In this document: piece by piece, positions 33,137-42,417 of the stretch
Position numbering within the stretch: the first letter of the stretch is position 1
How the letters are laid out: each line of letters begins with the position of its first letter
Notes under the pieces: generated by a model
The model's database searches: none
What the model was told of the DNA's origin: nothing
Seen by the model: only the letters and a program-made list of their open reading frames with translations
Position numbers and translations under genes: made by a program
Source: Mucilaginibacter segetis
GTDB lineage: Bacteria > Bacteroidota > Bacteroidia > Sphingobacteriales > Sphingobacteriaceae
Length of the DNA stretch: 64,000 nucleotides
Direction: 5' to 3'
Assembly: GCF_016522075.1 (NCBI RefSeq)
Contig: NZ_JAEHFW010000002.1
Location: 310,001 to 374,000, forward strand

Positions 33137-33451
33137 TTAATACACGTTTATAGTCGGATCTATTTCGGCTTGCCAGGCTAATATGCCGCCTTTTAAGTTA
33201 AAAAGGTTAGTAAAACCTTGCTGCTCCAGTTGCATTATAGCTGCTGCGCTGCGTTTACCGCTACGGCACATTACTACAACCGGTTTATTTTTTTCAACTT
33301 TATCAGTTTCTATCAATATACCACCAAGGGGAATAGAGAGCCCGCCTATATTTGAAGTTTCATATTCAAAATCTTCACGAACATCTATCAGTTGGAAATC
33401 TTCACCTGCGTTTAATTTCTCTTTTAGTTCCTGTACGCTTATTTCTTTCAT
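33137..33451 (-). CDS. Rhodanese-like domain protein
   Basis: Single-domain sulfurtransferase-type protein of 104 residues. ISVQELKEKLNAGEDFQLID (~4-23), then DVREDFEYE and the active-site loop VVMCRSGKRSAAA (~58-70) with the persulfide-bearing Cys. C-terminal GGILAW is typical. No signal peptide, so cytoplasmic. It precedes the small membrane protein by six bases. Sulfur donor and acceptor unknown. Confidence 0.9.
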   Translation of the reverse strand: MKEISVQELKEKLNAGEDFQLIDVREDFEYETSNIGGLSIPLGGILIETDKVEKNKPVVVMCRSGKRSAAAIMQLEQQGFTNLFNLKGGILAWQAEIDPTINVY

Positions 33452-33576
33452 ATTAAATAGAATTAATCCGTCAAAGGTAACTTTTTCCGCACCAAATATT
33501 TAAGTAAGTTTTGTAACAATCACTTACTACCGGCGTTTTAATTATGTTTGTATATAAATTATCAGCAATACGTTAA

Positions 33577-34695
33577 ATGAAGAAAGTAACCCGGTTTTTT
33601 TGGTTTTGCTCTGGTGCGCACATCGGTACATTAAAAAAATACCCCATAGAACATAATAAATTCGTGGGCGTGGGTGCCACTATATTCTTTACCGCGCTAT
33701 TCGCTTCCTTATCGGGCGGATATGCCATGTATTTCGTTTTCAGCGGCAATCCGTTCGCTGTTATATTTGCCATATTGTTTGGCCTGATATGGGGTACGGC
33801 AATTTTTAACATGGACCGTTACATTGTATCGAGCATCAATAAACAGGGAAGTGTTAACTCGCAGATATTGCAAGCCACGCCTCGTATACTTTTGGCTATA
33901 ATGATAGGCATTGTAATATCCCGACCGCTTGAATTAAAAATTTTCGATAAAGAGATACGTCAGAAACTAAAGACCGCCTACCTAAAAGGGCAACGCACTA
34001 AAATAGATACTCTGCAAAAAACCTATCAGCAAAAATATGCGCAGGAACTGGGCAAAAATAACGACCTGAAGCAAGAGAAGGACTCCTTAGAAAAAGACAT
34101 TAACCGTTCCCGTTTTCTGTTAAATCAGGAAGTTTTCGGGGATAAAACTAATCAAACTTCGGGTATAGTAGGTTATGGCACTTATGCCAAACAAAAAGCC
34201 GATGTACTTAAAGAAAAGGAAGATCGCCTGAAAACCGTTACTGCTGACCTGGATAAAATGGACCAGTACCTGAGTGACCGCAAGGATTATGAAGGAGTAA
34301 ATGGCACCCGTTTATTTACTGAAACCCAATTAGACAGCCTGGCCAACGTGGCGGGGTTTGCTGATCGTAACTGGGCGCTGGGCCAACTTTCTTACAACAA
34401 TAAAGGCACGCGCGATCTGGATACTTACCTGGCCATAGCATTTATAGGCTACTTGTTTATTTTATTTGAATGTTTACCCGTATTTGTTAAGCTGATGTCT
34501 CCGCGCGGGCCTTATGATAAAGCCCTGGCCAAGATAGCTGAAGCGAATACTTACGCCGCTGAAAAAGACCGGGAACGCGACATGCTGGTTACCGACAAGA
34601 CCTACGCTCACAGTGTAGATGTAGAATTTGAAAACCGAAAGCAGATCATAACAGCACAGGCAGCTTATGACCTGGAACACCAAACTTACGATTAA
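33577..34695 (+). CDS. DUF4407 membrane protein
   Basis: Membrane protein of the DUF4407 family, function unknown. N-terminal motif FWFCSGAH (~7-14), then helices at ~29-50, ~55-75 and ~102-119 with the conserved NMDRYIVSSI between them. A long Lys/Glu-rich coiled coil (~130-235) lies on one side of the membrane and a fourth helix at ~285-305 is followed by KLMSPRGPYDKAL. 372 residues. It converges on the FAD oxidoreductase gene with a 14-base gap. Nothing in the neighbours suggests a role. Confidence 0.82.
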   Translation: MKKVTRFFWFCSGAHIGTLKKYPIEHNKFVGVGATIFFTALFASLSGGYAMYFVFSGNPFAVIFAILFGLIWGTAIFNMDRYIVSSINKQGSVNSQILQATPRILLAIMIGIVISRPLELKIFDKEIRQKLKTAYLKGQRTKIDTLQKTYQQKYAQELGKNNDLKQEKDSLEKDINRSRFLLNQEVFGDKTNQTSGIVGYGTYAKQKADVLKEKEDRLKTVTADLDKMDQYLSDRKDYEGVNGTRLFTETQLDSLANVAGFADRNWALGQLSYNNKGTRDLDTYLAIAFIGYLFILFECLPVFVKLMSPRGPYDKALAKIAEANTYAAEKDRERDMLVTDKTYAHSVDVEFENRKQIITAQAAYDLEHQTYD

Positions 34696-34709
34696 GTAAA
34701 AGCGATCAA

Positions 34710-35972
34710 TTATTCGTAAATACGTTTGTGCAGTAACTGTGAGCAAAGCTGCACGGCACTGGTAAAAGCATCTTCATGAAAACCATATTTAAAATAACTG
34801 CCGCAATAGTAAACCGGCCCGCTTTGATTCAATTTCCATAATTCATCCTGGGCGTTTATTGCCGGAACATCAAATAAAGGGTGCTCATAATCTATCTCCT
34901 TTATTATCTTTTTTTCATCAATATTATTATTCGCGTTGATGGACACGAAATAGTTTTTTTTGTCGGATACGCCCTGTAGTTTGTTCATCCAATAAATGGT
35001 GCTGGGGTTTAGTTTGCCATTCTGCATTTGCACGCGGTAATTCCAGCTGCTCCACGCTAATTTTGTTTTGGGCATAATGCTTTCATCAGTATGCAGTATA
35101 GCTTTATTATATTGGTATTTGAATTTAGATAACAAGCGTTGCTCATCTGCAGTGGGCGCATCAAGCATGGCTAAAGCCTGGTCTCCGTGCGTCGCAATGA
35201 TCACCCTGTCAAAAACTTCCTGTGTACCGTCGGAAGCATGAACGGTTACCTTTTCGTTAGCACGTGTGATTTTTACCGCTTTGCGGTTAACCTGTATCTT
35301 ATCTTTAAAAGGCTTTATCAGAATTTCGCGGTATGACTGACTACCCTTAACCGGGGTGTACCATTGGTGCTGAGTGTCCAATCCTAAAAAGCCGTGATTT
35401 AAAAAGAAACGGATCAGTGTAACTGCGGGGAAATCCAACATCTGCTCCATTGGGGTCGACCATACTGCGGCACTCATGGGCACCAGGTATTTCCAAAGCA
35501 TATCCTCCCCGTAGTTAAACTCTTTTATATATTGACCAATGGAATAATTAGCGTATGTAGGATCGTCAAGTATGTTTACACTTTCCCTGTTAAAACGCGC
35601 TATTTGCTTTAGCATTTTAAGATAAGAAATATTGAAGATGTTCTTACGCTGGGCAAATAGGTGGTTAATGCTACTACCGCTATATTCCAGCTTTTCGGGC
35701 AAGTACTGCACACTAAAAGACATGTCAGTTTTTTTTACAGGTGCGTCTATTTCGGCAAATAACTTACATAAGTTAGGATAGGTTTTATAGTTAAACACCA
35801 TAAAGCCGGTATCAACATAAACAGGGTGGCCATCTTCATCAACAGTTATCGTATTAGTATGACCGCCTATGTAATTGTTTTGCTCGTAAATAGTAATATC
35901 GTTATTGTGCTGCAAAAAATGTCCGCAACCCATACCTGCTATGCCTGTACCTATGATGGCTGTTTTATACAT
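34710..35972 (-). CDS. FAD-dependent oxidoreductase (amine-oxidase/UfaO-like) of a lipid-modification operon
   Basis: Flavoenzyme of the NAD(P)/FAD-binding amine-oxidase superfamily. FAD-binding GTGIAGMGCG (residues 8-17) and the acidic end of the second strand (ITIYEQNNYIGGH, ~30-42); C-terminal PVYYCGSYFKYGFHEDAF (~388-405) is typical of the subgroup that neighbours CFA-type and DUF1365 genes. In Rhodobacter a related oxidase (UfaO) takes part in making furan fatty acids from methylated unsaturated acyl chains; equivalence here is inference. 420 residues. Last gene of the minus-strand run, one base after the alpha/beta hydrolase stop. Confidence 0.82.
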   Translation of the reverse strand: MYKTAIIGTGIAGMGCGHFLQHNNDITIYEQNNYIGGHTNTITVDEDGHPVYVDTGFMVFNYKTYPNLCKLFAEIDAPVKKTDMSFSVQYLPEKLEYSGSSINHLFAQRKNIFNISYLKMLKQIARFNRESVNILDDPTYANYSIGQYIKEFNYGEDMLWKYLVPMSAAVWSTPMEQMLDFPAVTLIRFFLNHGFLGLDTQHQWYTPVKGSQSYREILIKPFKDKIQVNRKAVKITRANEKVTVHASDGTQEVFDRVIIATHGDQALAMLDAPTADEQRLLSKFKYQYNKAILHTDESIMPKTKLAWSSWNYRVQMQNGKLNPSTIYWMNKLQGVSDKKNYFVSINANNNIDEKKIIKEIDYEHPLFDVPAINAQDELWKLNQSGPVYYCGSYFKYGFHEDAFTSAVQLCSQLLHKRIYE

Positions 35973-35973
35973 A

Positions 35974-37113
35974 TTATTTGGTTATGGTGTTTAAAAAAAA
36001 CAGCGTAGCATAGGTTGATAACTGCCCGCCCGGCCCGTTCATATTAAAATCGAAGCCGTGCGTTGCCCAGGGCAACTTAAGCCAATAATGTGGTACATCA
36101 TAATGCTTTAACTTCGCGTTTAATCTGCGGCTATGTTCCGGAGAAACCAACACATCATTACCACCATGAATAATTAGTGTAGGAACCGTTTCCTGGTTAA
36201 CAAACTCTAACGGGGAGCAGGCAACATACTTGCCAGGTACTGCGTTGTAAGTTCCGCCAATGTAATCTTCCATCACTTTGCGTGAATCCATAATTAACGG
36301 ATTGGAAGGAATAGAGTACCCCCAAACCATATCGGCAGGGCCGTAAAAATCCACAACGCCCCTTAATCCCGGAAATTTTTGTGTATATGCAGCAAGCAGC
36401 GCTATCTGTGCTCCTGCCGAACGCCCCAGCAACACAAATTTATTGGTATCAATATGCAGTTCATCAGCATGATGTTGTAAATAGCTGATAGCTGCCTCAA
36501 CATCCTCTATCGGCGCCGGAGTTTGATATTCTGGTGCCAAACGATAATTGATGGCAGCCACATTATATCCCCGTTGGGCCAAGTAGGTATTCAGCTCTGG
36601 CAGTTGGCGGCTATCGCCGCTGCTCCATGATCCACCATGTATGACCAGCACACATGGGCGCTTACCCGAAATTTCAGACTGATAAAAATCAAGCGTTAGC
36701 GAAGTATCCTGATATTTTACGTAGGTAAATGTTTTAAACGGCCCCTTATCTCCAACAGTAAACAATTTAAAAAAGTTGCCCGGACCTTCTTTAGGTAAAA
36801 CATCCGGCGAGCTGTTGGCATACATGCTTCTAAAGGCATATAACATATTACTTTTTATATCCCTTGCAATAATTGCCGTTCTCACAATTGGTGACAGGTA
36901 TAATAAAATAGCCAATACACCCACTAAGTTACCTGCAACACGGTAATGGTTAACCCATACACCCAAAAAAGTTAAAATGGACGTTATAGTTACAAATATG
37001 AGCGGGAAATCAGTAACCAACACAGCCAGCAACCATACATAATAAGCCGGCGCCTTAAATACCGAAAGCAGGGAGATCAGGAAAAATATAAAAAGTAATA
37101 TCAGTCTGGTCAT
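35974..37113 (-). CDS. Alpha/beta hydrolase (HSL-like esterase/lipase) with membrane anchor
   Basis: Serine esterase with two to three N-terminal hydrophobic segments (~3-70) and a catalytic domain ~130-375. VIHGGSWSSGDSRQL (~157-171) supplies the oxyanion hole (HGG), AAINYRLAPEYQTPAPIED (~184-202) is a hormone-sensitive-lipase-like signature, and LLGRSAGAQIALL (~229-241) holds the nucleophile Ser. Asp and His are likely in HGGNDVLVSPEHS and WATHGFDF. 379 residues. Its start overlaps the stop of the CFA-type gene by four bases (ATGA), so translation is coupled. Possibly acts on modified acyl chains; not proven. Confidence 0.85.
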   Translation of the reverse strand: MTRLILLFIFFLISLLSVFKAPAYYVWLLAVLVTDFPLIFVTITSILTFLGVWVNHYRVAGNLVGVLAILLYLSPIVRTAIIARDIKSNMLYAFRSMYANSSPDVLPKEGPGNFFKLFTVGDKGPFKTFTYVKYQDTSLTLDFYQSEISGKRPCVLVIHGGSWSSGDSRQLPELNTYLAQRGYNVAAINYRLAPEYQTPAPIEDVEAAISYLQHHADELHIDTNKFVLLGRSAGAQIALLAAYTQKFPGLRGVVDFYGPADMVWGYSIPSNPLIMDSRKVMEDYIGGTYNAVPGKYVACSPLEFVNQETVPTLIIHGGNDVLVSPEHSRRLNAKLKHYDVPHYWLKLPWATHGFDFNMNGPGGQLSTYATLFFLNTITK

Positions 37114-38144
37114 ACGCCGGCCTTATGAAATAAATAATGACTTACCATCCACTCATTCCCTTTATTATAGCTCCACAACTCGGCGCAGGCTAAATAAAAT
37201 AAACGCCAGTACACCCACCACTTTACCGCGTTGGCTTTACTGTAGGTATCTTCAAATATGTGCATTATTTGTTTTTTATGGCTGTCCATATTCTTGAGCC
37301 AAGCCTCTGCAGTTTTAGCATAGTGGGTACCGTTTACATGCCAATGCTGCTCCACCAGCAAGTCATCGTTAAAATAAAACATCAGGTCGTCGCTGGGCAT
37401 AATTCCCCCGGTAAAAAAGTATTTGCTCATCCAGTCTGTCTCATCCTTCACCTCAAACAAGTACGCGTACTCTTTATGGGTAAAAATATGAATAAATAAC
37501 TTTCCATCGGGTTTCAGAAATGAGGCCACCTTTTTCAAAAGCAACTGGTAATTGCGCATATGTTCAAACATCTCTACTGATACCACCCGGTCAAATTTAT
37601 CCGAAATTTCAAAAGTATTCATGTCAGCAGTTAGCACGGTTAGGTTATTAATGCTGCGCAACTTTGCCTGTTTATCAATATGCTTTTTTTGCGTGCGGGA
37701 GTTAGATACTACCTTAAAATTGCTTTCCGGATATTTTGCGGCCATGTAAAGCGATAAGGAACCCCATCCGCATCCCAGCTCTAACACATCCTGGCCATTT
37801 ACCAATTCGGCGCGCTGACAGGTAAGCTCCAGCATATCAACTTCAGACGTATCAATGTCCAATACACCGTTTTTCCAGTAACCACTGGAGTACTTCAGGT
37901 TTTTGCCTAAACAGTATTCATAAAATTCCGTTGGTACTTCGTAATGCTGTTCGTTTGCATCGGCTGTGTTTACGGCAATTGGCGAAGCTTTTAAGCGGGC
38001 TATCAATTTCATCAGATGCGCCTGCTGGGCTTCCACATTGCCCATATCCTCATCTATCAGTCGTTGTCTCAACAGGGTACGTATTCCTCTGCGCAATAAA
38101 AAATCGGGGACTTTGTTTTTTTCTACTAATTTATCGTACCACAT
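37110..38144 (-). CDS. CFA-type SAM-dependent methyltransferase, short form
   Basis: Cyclopropane-fatty-acid-synthase-like methyltransferase of 344 residues, lacking the N-terminal lipid-binding domain of the longer paralogue at 13.3 kb. QHYEVPTEFYEYCLG (~66-80) corresponds to the family's HYD.N motif, then KYSSGYW. SAM motif I is VLELGCGWGSLSLYMA (~119-134). The C-terminal part has KWWVYWRLFYLACAELW. It probably methylates unsaturated acyl groups; the short form resembles the partner of the FAD oxidoreductase in UfaM/UfaO-type clusters. Overlaps the hydrolase gene by four bases; 118 bases separate it from the DUF1295 gene upstream. Confidence 0.86.
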   Translation of the reverse strand: MWYDKLVEKNKVPDFLLRRGIRTLLRQRLIDEDMGNVEAQQAHLMKLIARLKASPIAVNTADANEQHYEVPTEFYEYCLGKNLKYSSGYWKNGVLDIDTSEVDMLELTCQRAELVNGQDVLELGCGWGSLSLYMAAKYPESNFKVVSNSRTQKKHIDKQAKLRSINNLTVLTADMNTFEISDKFDRVVSVEMFEHMRNYQLLLKKVASFLKPDGKLFIHIFTHKEYAYLFEVKDETDWMSKYFFTGGIMPSDDLMFYFNDDLLVEQHWHVNGTHYAKTAEAWLKNMDSHKKQIMHIFEDTYSKANAVKWWVYWRLFYLACAELWSYNKGNEWMVSHYLFHKAGV

Positions 38145-38262
38145 TCCGGGCTTATATTGTATTATTGGTTTATAAGGGTTAGTTTAAAGTATACGTTTTG
38201 ATAGCCTCGACGGATTTTTTAATGTTATTTTATAATTCGCGCCCACCACGGTATTCCAACTT

Positions 38263-39057
38263 CTATTTCTTTTTAGGCAGCGGTATAAACACACTGGTGC
38301 TTGCCTGATATTTTTTATACGCCTCCCCTTTTGAACGTACAGATTGCTGCTCGGTAGCGGGTATGCCTGTTACTTTTAATAATAGATATAAAATAACAGC
38401 CGGGCTTATTATAGCTAAATAACCATAAGGAGATGCGAGCGCAAAAATGAAATAAGACGTCCACATGAGCCATTCAAAAAAGTAATTGGGATGACGCGAA
38501 TAATACCACAAGCCTGTGTCACAAACCTTACCTTTGTTTGATGCATTCTTTTTAAAATTGGCCAGTTGTTTATCGGCTATGGCTTCCCCTGTTACACTTA
38601 ACAGCCACAAAGCTACCCCGGCATATTCCAACACAGATAATTCCGGATCGGTATTGATGGCGCTGATAAAAAAAGGAATAGCTAACAATACATTTGATAC
38701 CCCCTGCATCTGAAAAAACCAAAAGAACTTTCGTTCGGCGTTGGGTTCCCACTCGTTGCGCAATTGCTTGTAACGGCCTTCTTCTTCATCTAAATGTTTT
38801 ATGATGCGCACCGCCAAGTGCGTACCCAAGCGCAAGCCGCCCAGTATTACCATACCGCAAATAAACAGCCGGCGGGTTTCAAAACCGGGCGCGAACAAAA
38901 GCAGGATTATACCAATAACCGGAAAATTGTACGACCAGAAAATATCTACCACGCCCGCATTTTTTATTTTATGCGCCCATAGCCAAACAAACCCCATAAT
39001 GCCGCAACAGGCAATTAATGCGTATAATACCAAAGCTAAAAGTGAATGTTCATCCAT
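38263..39057 (-). CDS. DUF1295 membrane protein (steroid-reductase-like fold)
   Basis: Integral membrane protein of 264 residues, about six to seven helices, DUF1295 family (related to 3-oxo-5-alpha-steroid 4-dehydrogenases and isoprenylcysteine methyltransferases). The family motif GLWYYSRHPNYFFEWLMW (~183-200) binds a nicotinamide or SAM-type cofactor. In related clusters it may reduce or modify lipids. Its start overlaps the DUF1475 gene's end by eight bases. Often found with CFA-type genes, as here. Confidence 0.85.
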   Translation of the reverse strand: MDEHSLLALVLYALIACCGIMGFVWLWAHKIKNAGVVDIFWSYNFPVIGIILLLFAPGFETRRLFICGMVILGGLRLGTHLAVRIIKHLDEEEGRYKQLRNEWEPNAERKFFWFFQMQGVSNVLLAIPFFISAINTDPELSVLEYAGVALWLLSVTGEAIADKQLANFKKNASNKGKVCDTGLWYYSRHPNYFFEWLMWTSYFIFALASPYGYLAIISPAVILYLLLKVTGIPATEQQSVRSKGEAYKKYQASTSVFIPLPKKK

Positions 39058-39388
39058 TGCGTTTGCTAAAAAATTCTTTTAGTCCCTCGTTGGGCTTTAA
39101 CCTGAAAAGCTGTATCAAAACAAAAGCGCAACTGGCAATACTACCCAGTGCTACTAATAAAATAAGCCATATAATTTTTGCGGGAATACTTCGCTCCTTA
39201 TAGCAAACCCATATGTATATAACCGATACATTAGCATAAAAATCCCATAGGGTAGCACGCATCCAGGGGATAGAGCCCAGGTAATCCCACTGTTTAAACA
39301 GGTTGCTTTGCATGCTGGTGCTTATTACAATATAACAAACCCATACAAAAACGATACTGAAAATTATTTTTAATGTGGTGATCATCAA
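39050..39388 (-). CDS. DUF1475 small membrane protein
   Basis: 112-residue membrane protein with three helices (~5-22, ~50-64, ~70-95). The pattern SIPWMRATLWDFYANVSVIYIW (split over ~39-60) followed by YKERS fits DUF1475. Overlaps the peroxiredoxin gene upstream by four bases and DUF1295 downstream by eight, so it is translationally coupled in the lipid operon. Function unknown. Confidence 0.75.
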   Translation of the reverse strand: MMITTLKIIFSIVFVWVCYIVISTSMQSNLFKQWDYLGSIPWMRATLWDFYANVSVIYIWVCYKERSIPAKIIWLILLVALGSIASCAFVLIQLFRLKPNEGLKEFFSKRNG

Positions 39389-39921
39389 TTCTTTTGCGCT
39401 GCCTTAATAAACTTTAAGGCATCATCAGCATGCTCTTTACCCTGTAGCATTGCTGCATGGGTGTATACCACCTTGCCTTTTAAATCTACAACAAACGTTT
39501 CACGACCGGGCATGAACATTTTCTTTTTAACACCGAACATATTGTAGACCTTGTTATCCGGATCGCTTAATAATGTGAACGGCAATTTATAATGGTCGGC
39601 AAAGCTTTTATGACTTTCAACAGTGCCTCCGTTTATTCCGATAACTTTTGCCCCGGCCTTTGTAAACCCATCAAAGCTATCGCGGAAAGCGCAGGCTTCC
39701 TTTGTACAAACCATGCTTTCATCCTTTGGGTAAAAGTAGATCACCAAGATATGCTTGCCGATCTCCTGATTGATATTGAAAAGTTTCCCGTCCTGATCAT
39801 ATAATGAAAATCGGGGCACCATATCACCCGTCTCTATGTGTTTTTGCGCGCTCAGCTTTAAGCTAAAAATACAATTTACCGCCAATATCAACAGCAAATA
39901 CTTAAATGTTATTTTGTACAT
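39385..39921 (-). CDS. Exported peroxiredoxin (BCP/AhpC-TSA type)
   Basis: Thiol peroxidase with an N-terminal hydrophobic export segment (~7-25). The peroxiredoxin domain runs ~31-175: PRFSLYDQDGKLF, then YFYPKDESMVCTKEACAF (~62-79). The peroxidatic Cys and a second Cys five residues later (VCTKEAC) are the atypical 2-Cys BCP pattern. 178 residues. First gene of the run leading to CFA-type and FAD-oxidase genes, overlapping DUF1475 by four bases. An antioxidant at the head of a lipid-oxidation operon suggests peroxide as by-product or substrate. Confidence 0.88.
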   Translation of the reverse strand: MYKITFKYLLLILAVNCIFSLKLSAQKHIETGDMVPRFSLYDQDGKLFNINQEIGKHILVIYFYPKDESMVCTKEACAFRDSFDGFTKAGAKVIGINGGTVESHKSFADHYKLPFTLLSDPDNKVYNMFGVKKKMFMPGRETFVVDLKGKVVYTHAAMLQGKEHADDALKFIKAAQKN

Positions 39922-39962
39922 GTTTTATATACGTTGATAAGGACAATAAACGATTTAAAACC

Positions 39963-39970
39963 CAAAAATA
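39963..39970 (-). promoter_or_regulatory. Putative -7 box of the peroxiredoxin-DUF1475-DUF1295 operon
   Basis: The minus strand reads TATTTTTG, a full TAnnTTTG, about 40 bases before the peroxiredoxin ATG. The -33 region has no clear TTTG at 19-21 bases. Confidence 0.42.
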
Positions 39971-40012
39971 AATTTTTTGGTATCCTGCAACTTAGGTATC
40001 GGCTTTTTAAAC

Positions 40013-40041
40013 AAAAAAAGGCCGGACGCAAACGCCCGGCC
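40013..40041 (-). terminator. Terminator of the TIM-barrel epimerase gene
   Basis: GGCCGG (40020-40025) pairs with CCGGCC (40036-40041), the stem extending by CG pairs inside. On the minus strand it is followed by seven T. It lies 20 bases after the stop of the gene at 40061. Confidence 0.85.
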
Positions 40042-40060
40042 CTTTAGTATCGGCAAATAT

Positions 40061-40933
40061 TTATACCAAATTCTTTTTGATGTAATTATAGCTTTGAGTG
40101 ATGCTGTCAAACGGATCGCCCGGGCAAATATCCTGTTCGTTAAAGAAGTATTTCATTCCTGCTTTGCCGGCATGGGCAAATATCTTTTTAAAATCAATAA
40201 CACCATTACCTACCTCGGTAAACATTTGTTTCGGAGTATTATCCATATCCTTAACATGCCATAGCGGGAAACGTCCCGGATAACGGTTAAACATGGTTAT
40301 AGGATCTTGTTTTGCTTTATACATCCAGTAAATATCCATTTCCATTTTTACCAGGTCAGGATCGGTATGTGTAAGCAGCGCTTCGTACGGAAGCTTGCCA
40401 TCCTCCTTTATAAATTCAAAATCGTGATTGTGATAGCAAAGCTGTATGCCCGCTTTTTTACATATCTCGCCACCCTTGTTTAACCTTTCGGCAACTTCGC
40501 GATAATGACTAATAGGACCCCTTTCGTTATCCAGTAAATAAGCGCATACCATATATTTAAGACCAACTGCTGCGGCATCATCAACTGCTTTTTGCCAATC
40601 GTTTGATATGGTGCCCTTGGCATCCAATTTTTCACCAAGCATATAGTGGCTGCTCGGCATAATCAGGCCATTATCTTTTAAAACCTTTGAAAACTCCGCA
40701 GGCTCCATTCCGTAAAATTTTTGAGTGCCGGTGTAAGTAGCACCCTCCACAGAGTTAAACCCGATTTTTGCAACTCTTTTTAATGCAGCTATTGGATCGG
40801 CCTGCATAGCATCACGCACTGTATACAATTGTAAACCGATGTATTTTTTGTTACGTGCAAAAAGCTGTGGGGCAACTAACAGCCCTGCAGACAGCATAGC
40901 CGTATTTTTAAGGAACGAACGTCTGGTAGTCAT
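40061..40933 (-). CDS. Tat-exported sugar phosphate isomerase/epimerase-type TIM barrel
   Basis: Exported xylose-isomerase-like TIM-barrel protein (AP-endonuclease 2 superfamily). The N-terminus MTTRRSFLKN carries a twin-arginine signal, then a hydrophobic stretch to ~26 (LLVAPQLFA). The barrel shows IGLQLYTVRDAM, CYHNHDFEF (metal ligands), EMDIYWM and HVKDM, typical of the exported epimerase-like family. The frame starts at 40972, but the ATG at 40933 begins the Tat signal (290 residues). Related proteins take part in 3-keto-glycoside breakdown together with DUF1080 and Gfo/Idh/MocA proteins, all present in this window. Monocistronic by layout. Confidence 0.85.
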   Translation of the reverse strand: MTTRRSFLKNTAMLSAGLLVAPQLFARNKKYIGLQLYTVRDAMQADPIAALKRVAKIGFNSVEGATYTGTQKFYGMEPAEFSKVLKDNGLIMPSSHYMLGEKLDAKGTISNDWQKAVDDAAAVGLKYMVCAYLLDNERGPISHYREVAERLNKGGEICKKAGIQLCYHNHDFEFIKEDGKLPYEALLTHTDPDLVKMEMDIYWMYKAKQDPITMFNRYPGRFPLWHVKDMDNTPKQMFTEVGNGVIDFKKIFAHAGKAGMKYFFNEQDICPGDPFDSITQSYNYIKKNLV

Positions 40934-41013
40934 TTTTTTTGATTTTAATTGGTTTGTGTAAAAGTAACGCATTGACCATATATTAACAACAGACGTCCAA
41001 TTTTTTTAAAGGT

Positions 41014-42246
41014 TTAATTTGAAGCGGGTTTGGGTTTGTTGCCTTTGTATCGATTCGGCCTTCTGCGCTTATCGCCATATGCTCCTCCATGCGGGCGCTC
41101 CTGCTTAACAGGTTGTATCCCTGCAAGCACTTCCGGCAACTCCTTTTGGCTAATAGGCCTGTCTATTAATTGTTCTATATTTTTCAATCTTTTCAGATCG
41201 CGGTCGTTCACAAAGGTAATGGCAGTACCGGTAGTTGCCGCGCGCGCCGTACGACCAATACGGTGTACATAATCTTCCGGGTCGCCGGGCACATCATAGT
41301 TAACCACAAGGTCAATTCCTTCTACATCTATTCCTCTTGACAGGGCATCAGTACCAATAATAACCGGCAATAACTTGTTTTTAAATTTAAGCAGTATCTC
41401 TTCACGCTCACCCTGCTGCAGATCGGAGTGGAAGGCTTCTGCATGAACATGCGCTGCCTTTAGCTCCTTGTAAAGCGATTTTACGATCTCCTTACGGGAT
41501 GCAAATATAATGGCGCTTGCATAGGCGCTATCTTTAAGCAGTAATTTTATCAGCGGTGTCTTTTGCTGATCGTGCAGGCGGTAAACTTGCTGATCAATAC
41601 CGGCTGCAGGCTGCGAAATAGCGATATTTATTTGCTGAGGATCGGTAAGTATCGCTTTTGCCAGGGTACGTATACGTCCGGGCATAGTGGCCGAAAATAA
41701 AAGTGTTTGTCTTTTTTTAGGCAGATAACTGATGATCCGCATAATATCGTCCTGAAAGCCCATATCCAGCATACGGTCGGCCTCATCCAATACTAAATGG
41801 GTAATATGATTTAACTTAAGTACCCCCGAAGTGAGGTGGGCTATAAGCCTGCCGGGCGTAGCAATAATAATATTTACATTATTTTGAATACCACGTCGTT
41901 GTTGCTCATAAGCCATGCCATCGCCGCCGCCAAATACCGCCAGCGAGCTGATGCCTGTAAAATAGGCTAAGCCTTCTACCTGTTGATCTATTTGTTGGGC
42001 AAGTTCCCGTGTAGGTGCAAGTACCAGTGCCGATATCTGATGTTTATGAGTGTTACTTATATAATTAAGCACAGGCAGCAAGTATGATGCTGTTTTGCCG
42101 GTTCCGGTTTGCGCGCATGCTATCAGGTCTTCACCATTAAGTATAATTGGTATAGTTTTTTCCTGGATGGGTGTTGGAGTAGTATACCCCATACTTAATA
42201 CGCCCTCGAGTAATTGTTCGTTGAAATTAAAGTCGTGAAATGTCAC
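41014..42246 (-). CDS. DEAD-box RNA helicase (RhlE-like)
   Basis: ATP-dependent RNA helicase for ribosome assembly or RNA decay. Q-motif F(N)FNEQLLEGVLSMGYTTPT..Q (~6-27), Walker A AQTGTGKT (~44-51), PTRELAQQ, DEAD in VLDEADRMLD (~150-159), SATMP, and motif VI HRIGRTARA (~326-334). The basic tail DKRRRPNRYKGNKPK binds RNA. 410 residues. The start is GTG at 42246, with no better ATG; the family N-terminus fits. Transcribed alone. Confidence 0.93.
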   Translation of the reverse strand: MTFHDFNFNEQLLEGVLSMGYTTPTPIQEKTIPIILNGEDLIACAQTGTGKTASYLLPVLNYISNTHKHQISALVLAPTRELAQQIDQQVEGLAYFTGISSLAVFGGGDGMAYEQQRRGIQNNVNIIIATPGRLIAHLTSGVLKLNHITHLVLDEADRMLDMGFQDDIMRIISYLPKKRQTLLFSATMPGRIRTLAKAILTDPQQINIAISQPAAGIDQQVYRLHDQQKTPLIKLLLKDSAYASAIIFASRKEIVKSLYKELKAAHVHAEAFHSDLQQGEREEILLKFKNKLLPVIIGTDALSRGIDVEGIDLVVNYDVPGDPEDYVHRIGRTARAATTGTAITFVNDRDLKRLKNIEQLIDRPISQKELPEVLAGIQPVKQERPHGGAYGDKRRRPNRYKGNKPKPASN

Positions 42247-42417
42247 AATATTGTTAAAGGTGAGCCTGCAATATATAAATTTTTGTTGTTTAAACCTACT
42301 TTAAAGCCTTTATGTTTTGCTTACTTGTACTTTTGCCACTACCGCCGCCAGCGTCAAAAACAATTTTTGATTTATTCGCTTATCAACGGTAATTATTTAG
42401 AGCTCGCTTAGTTTACT

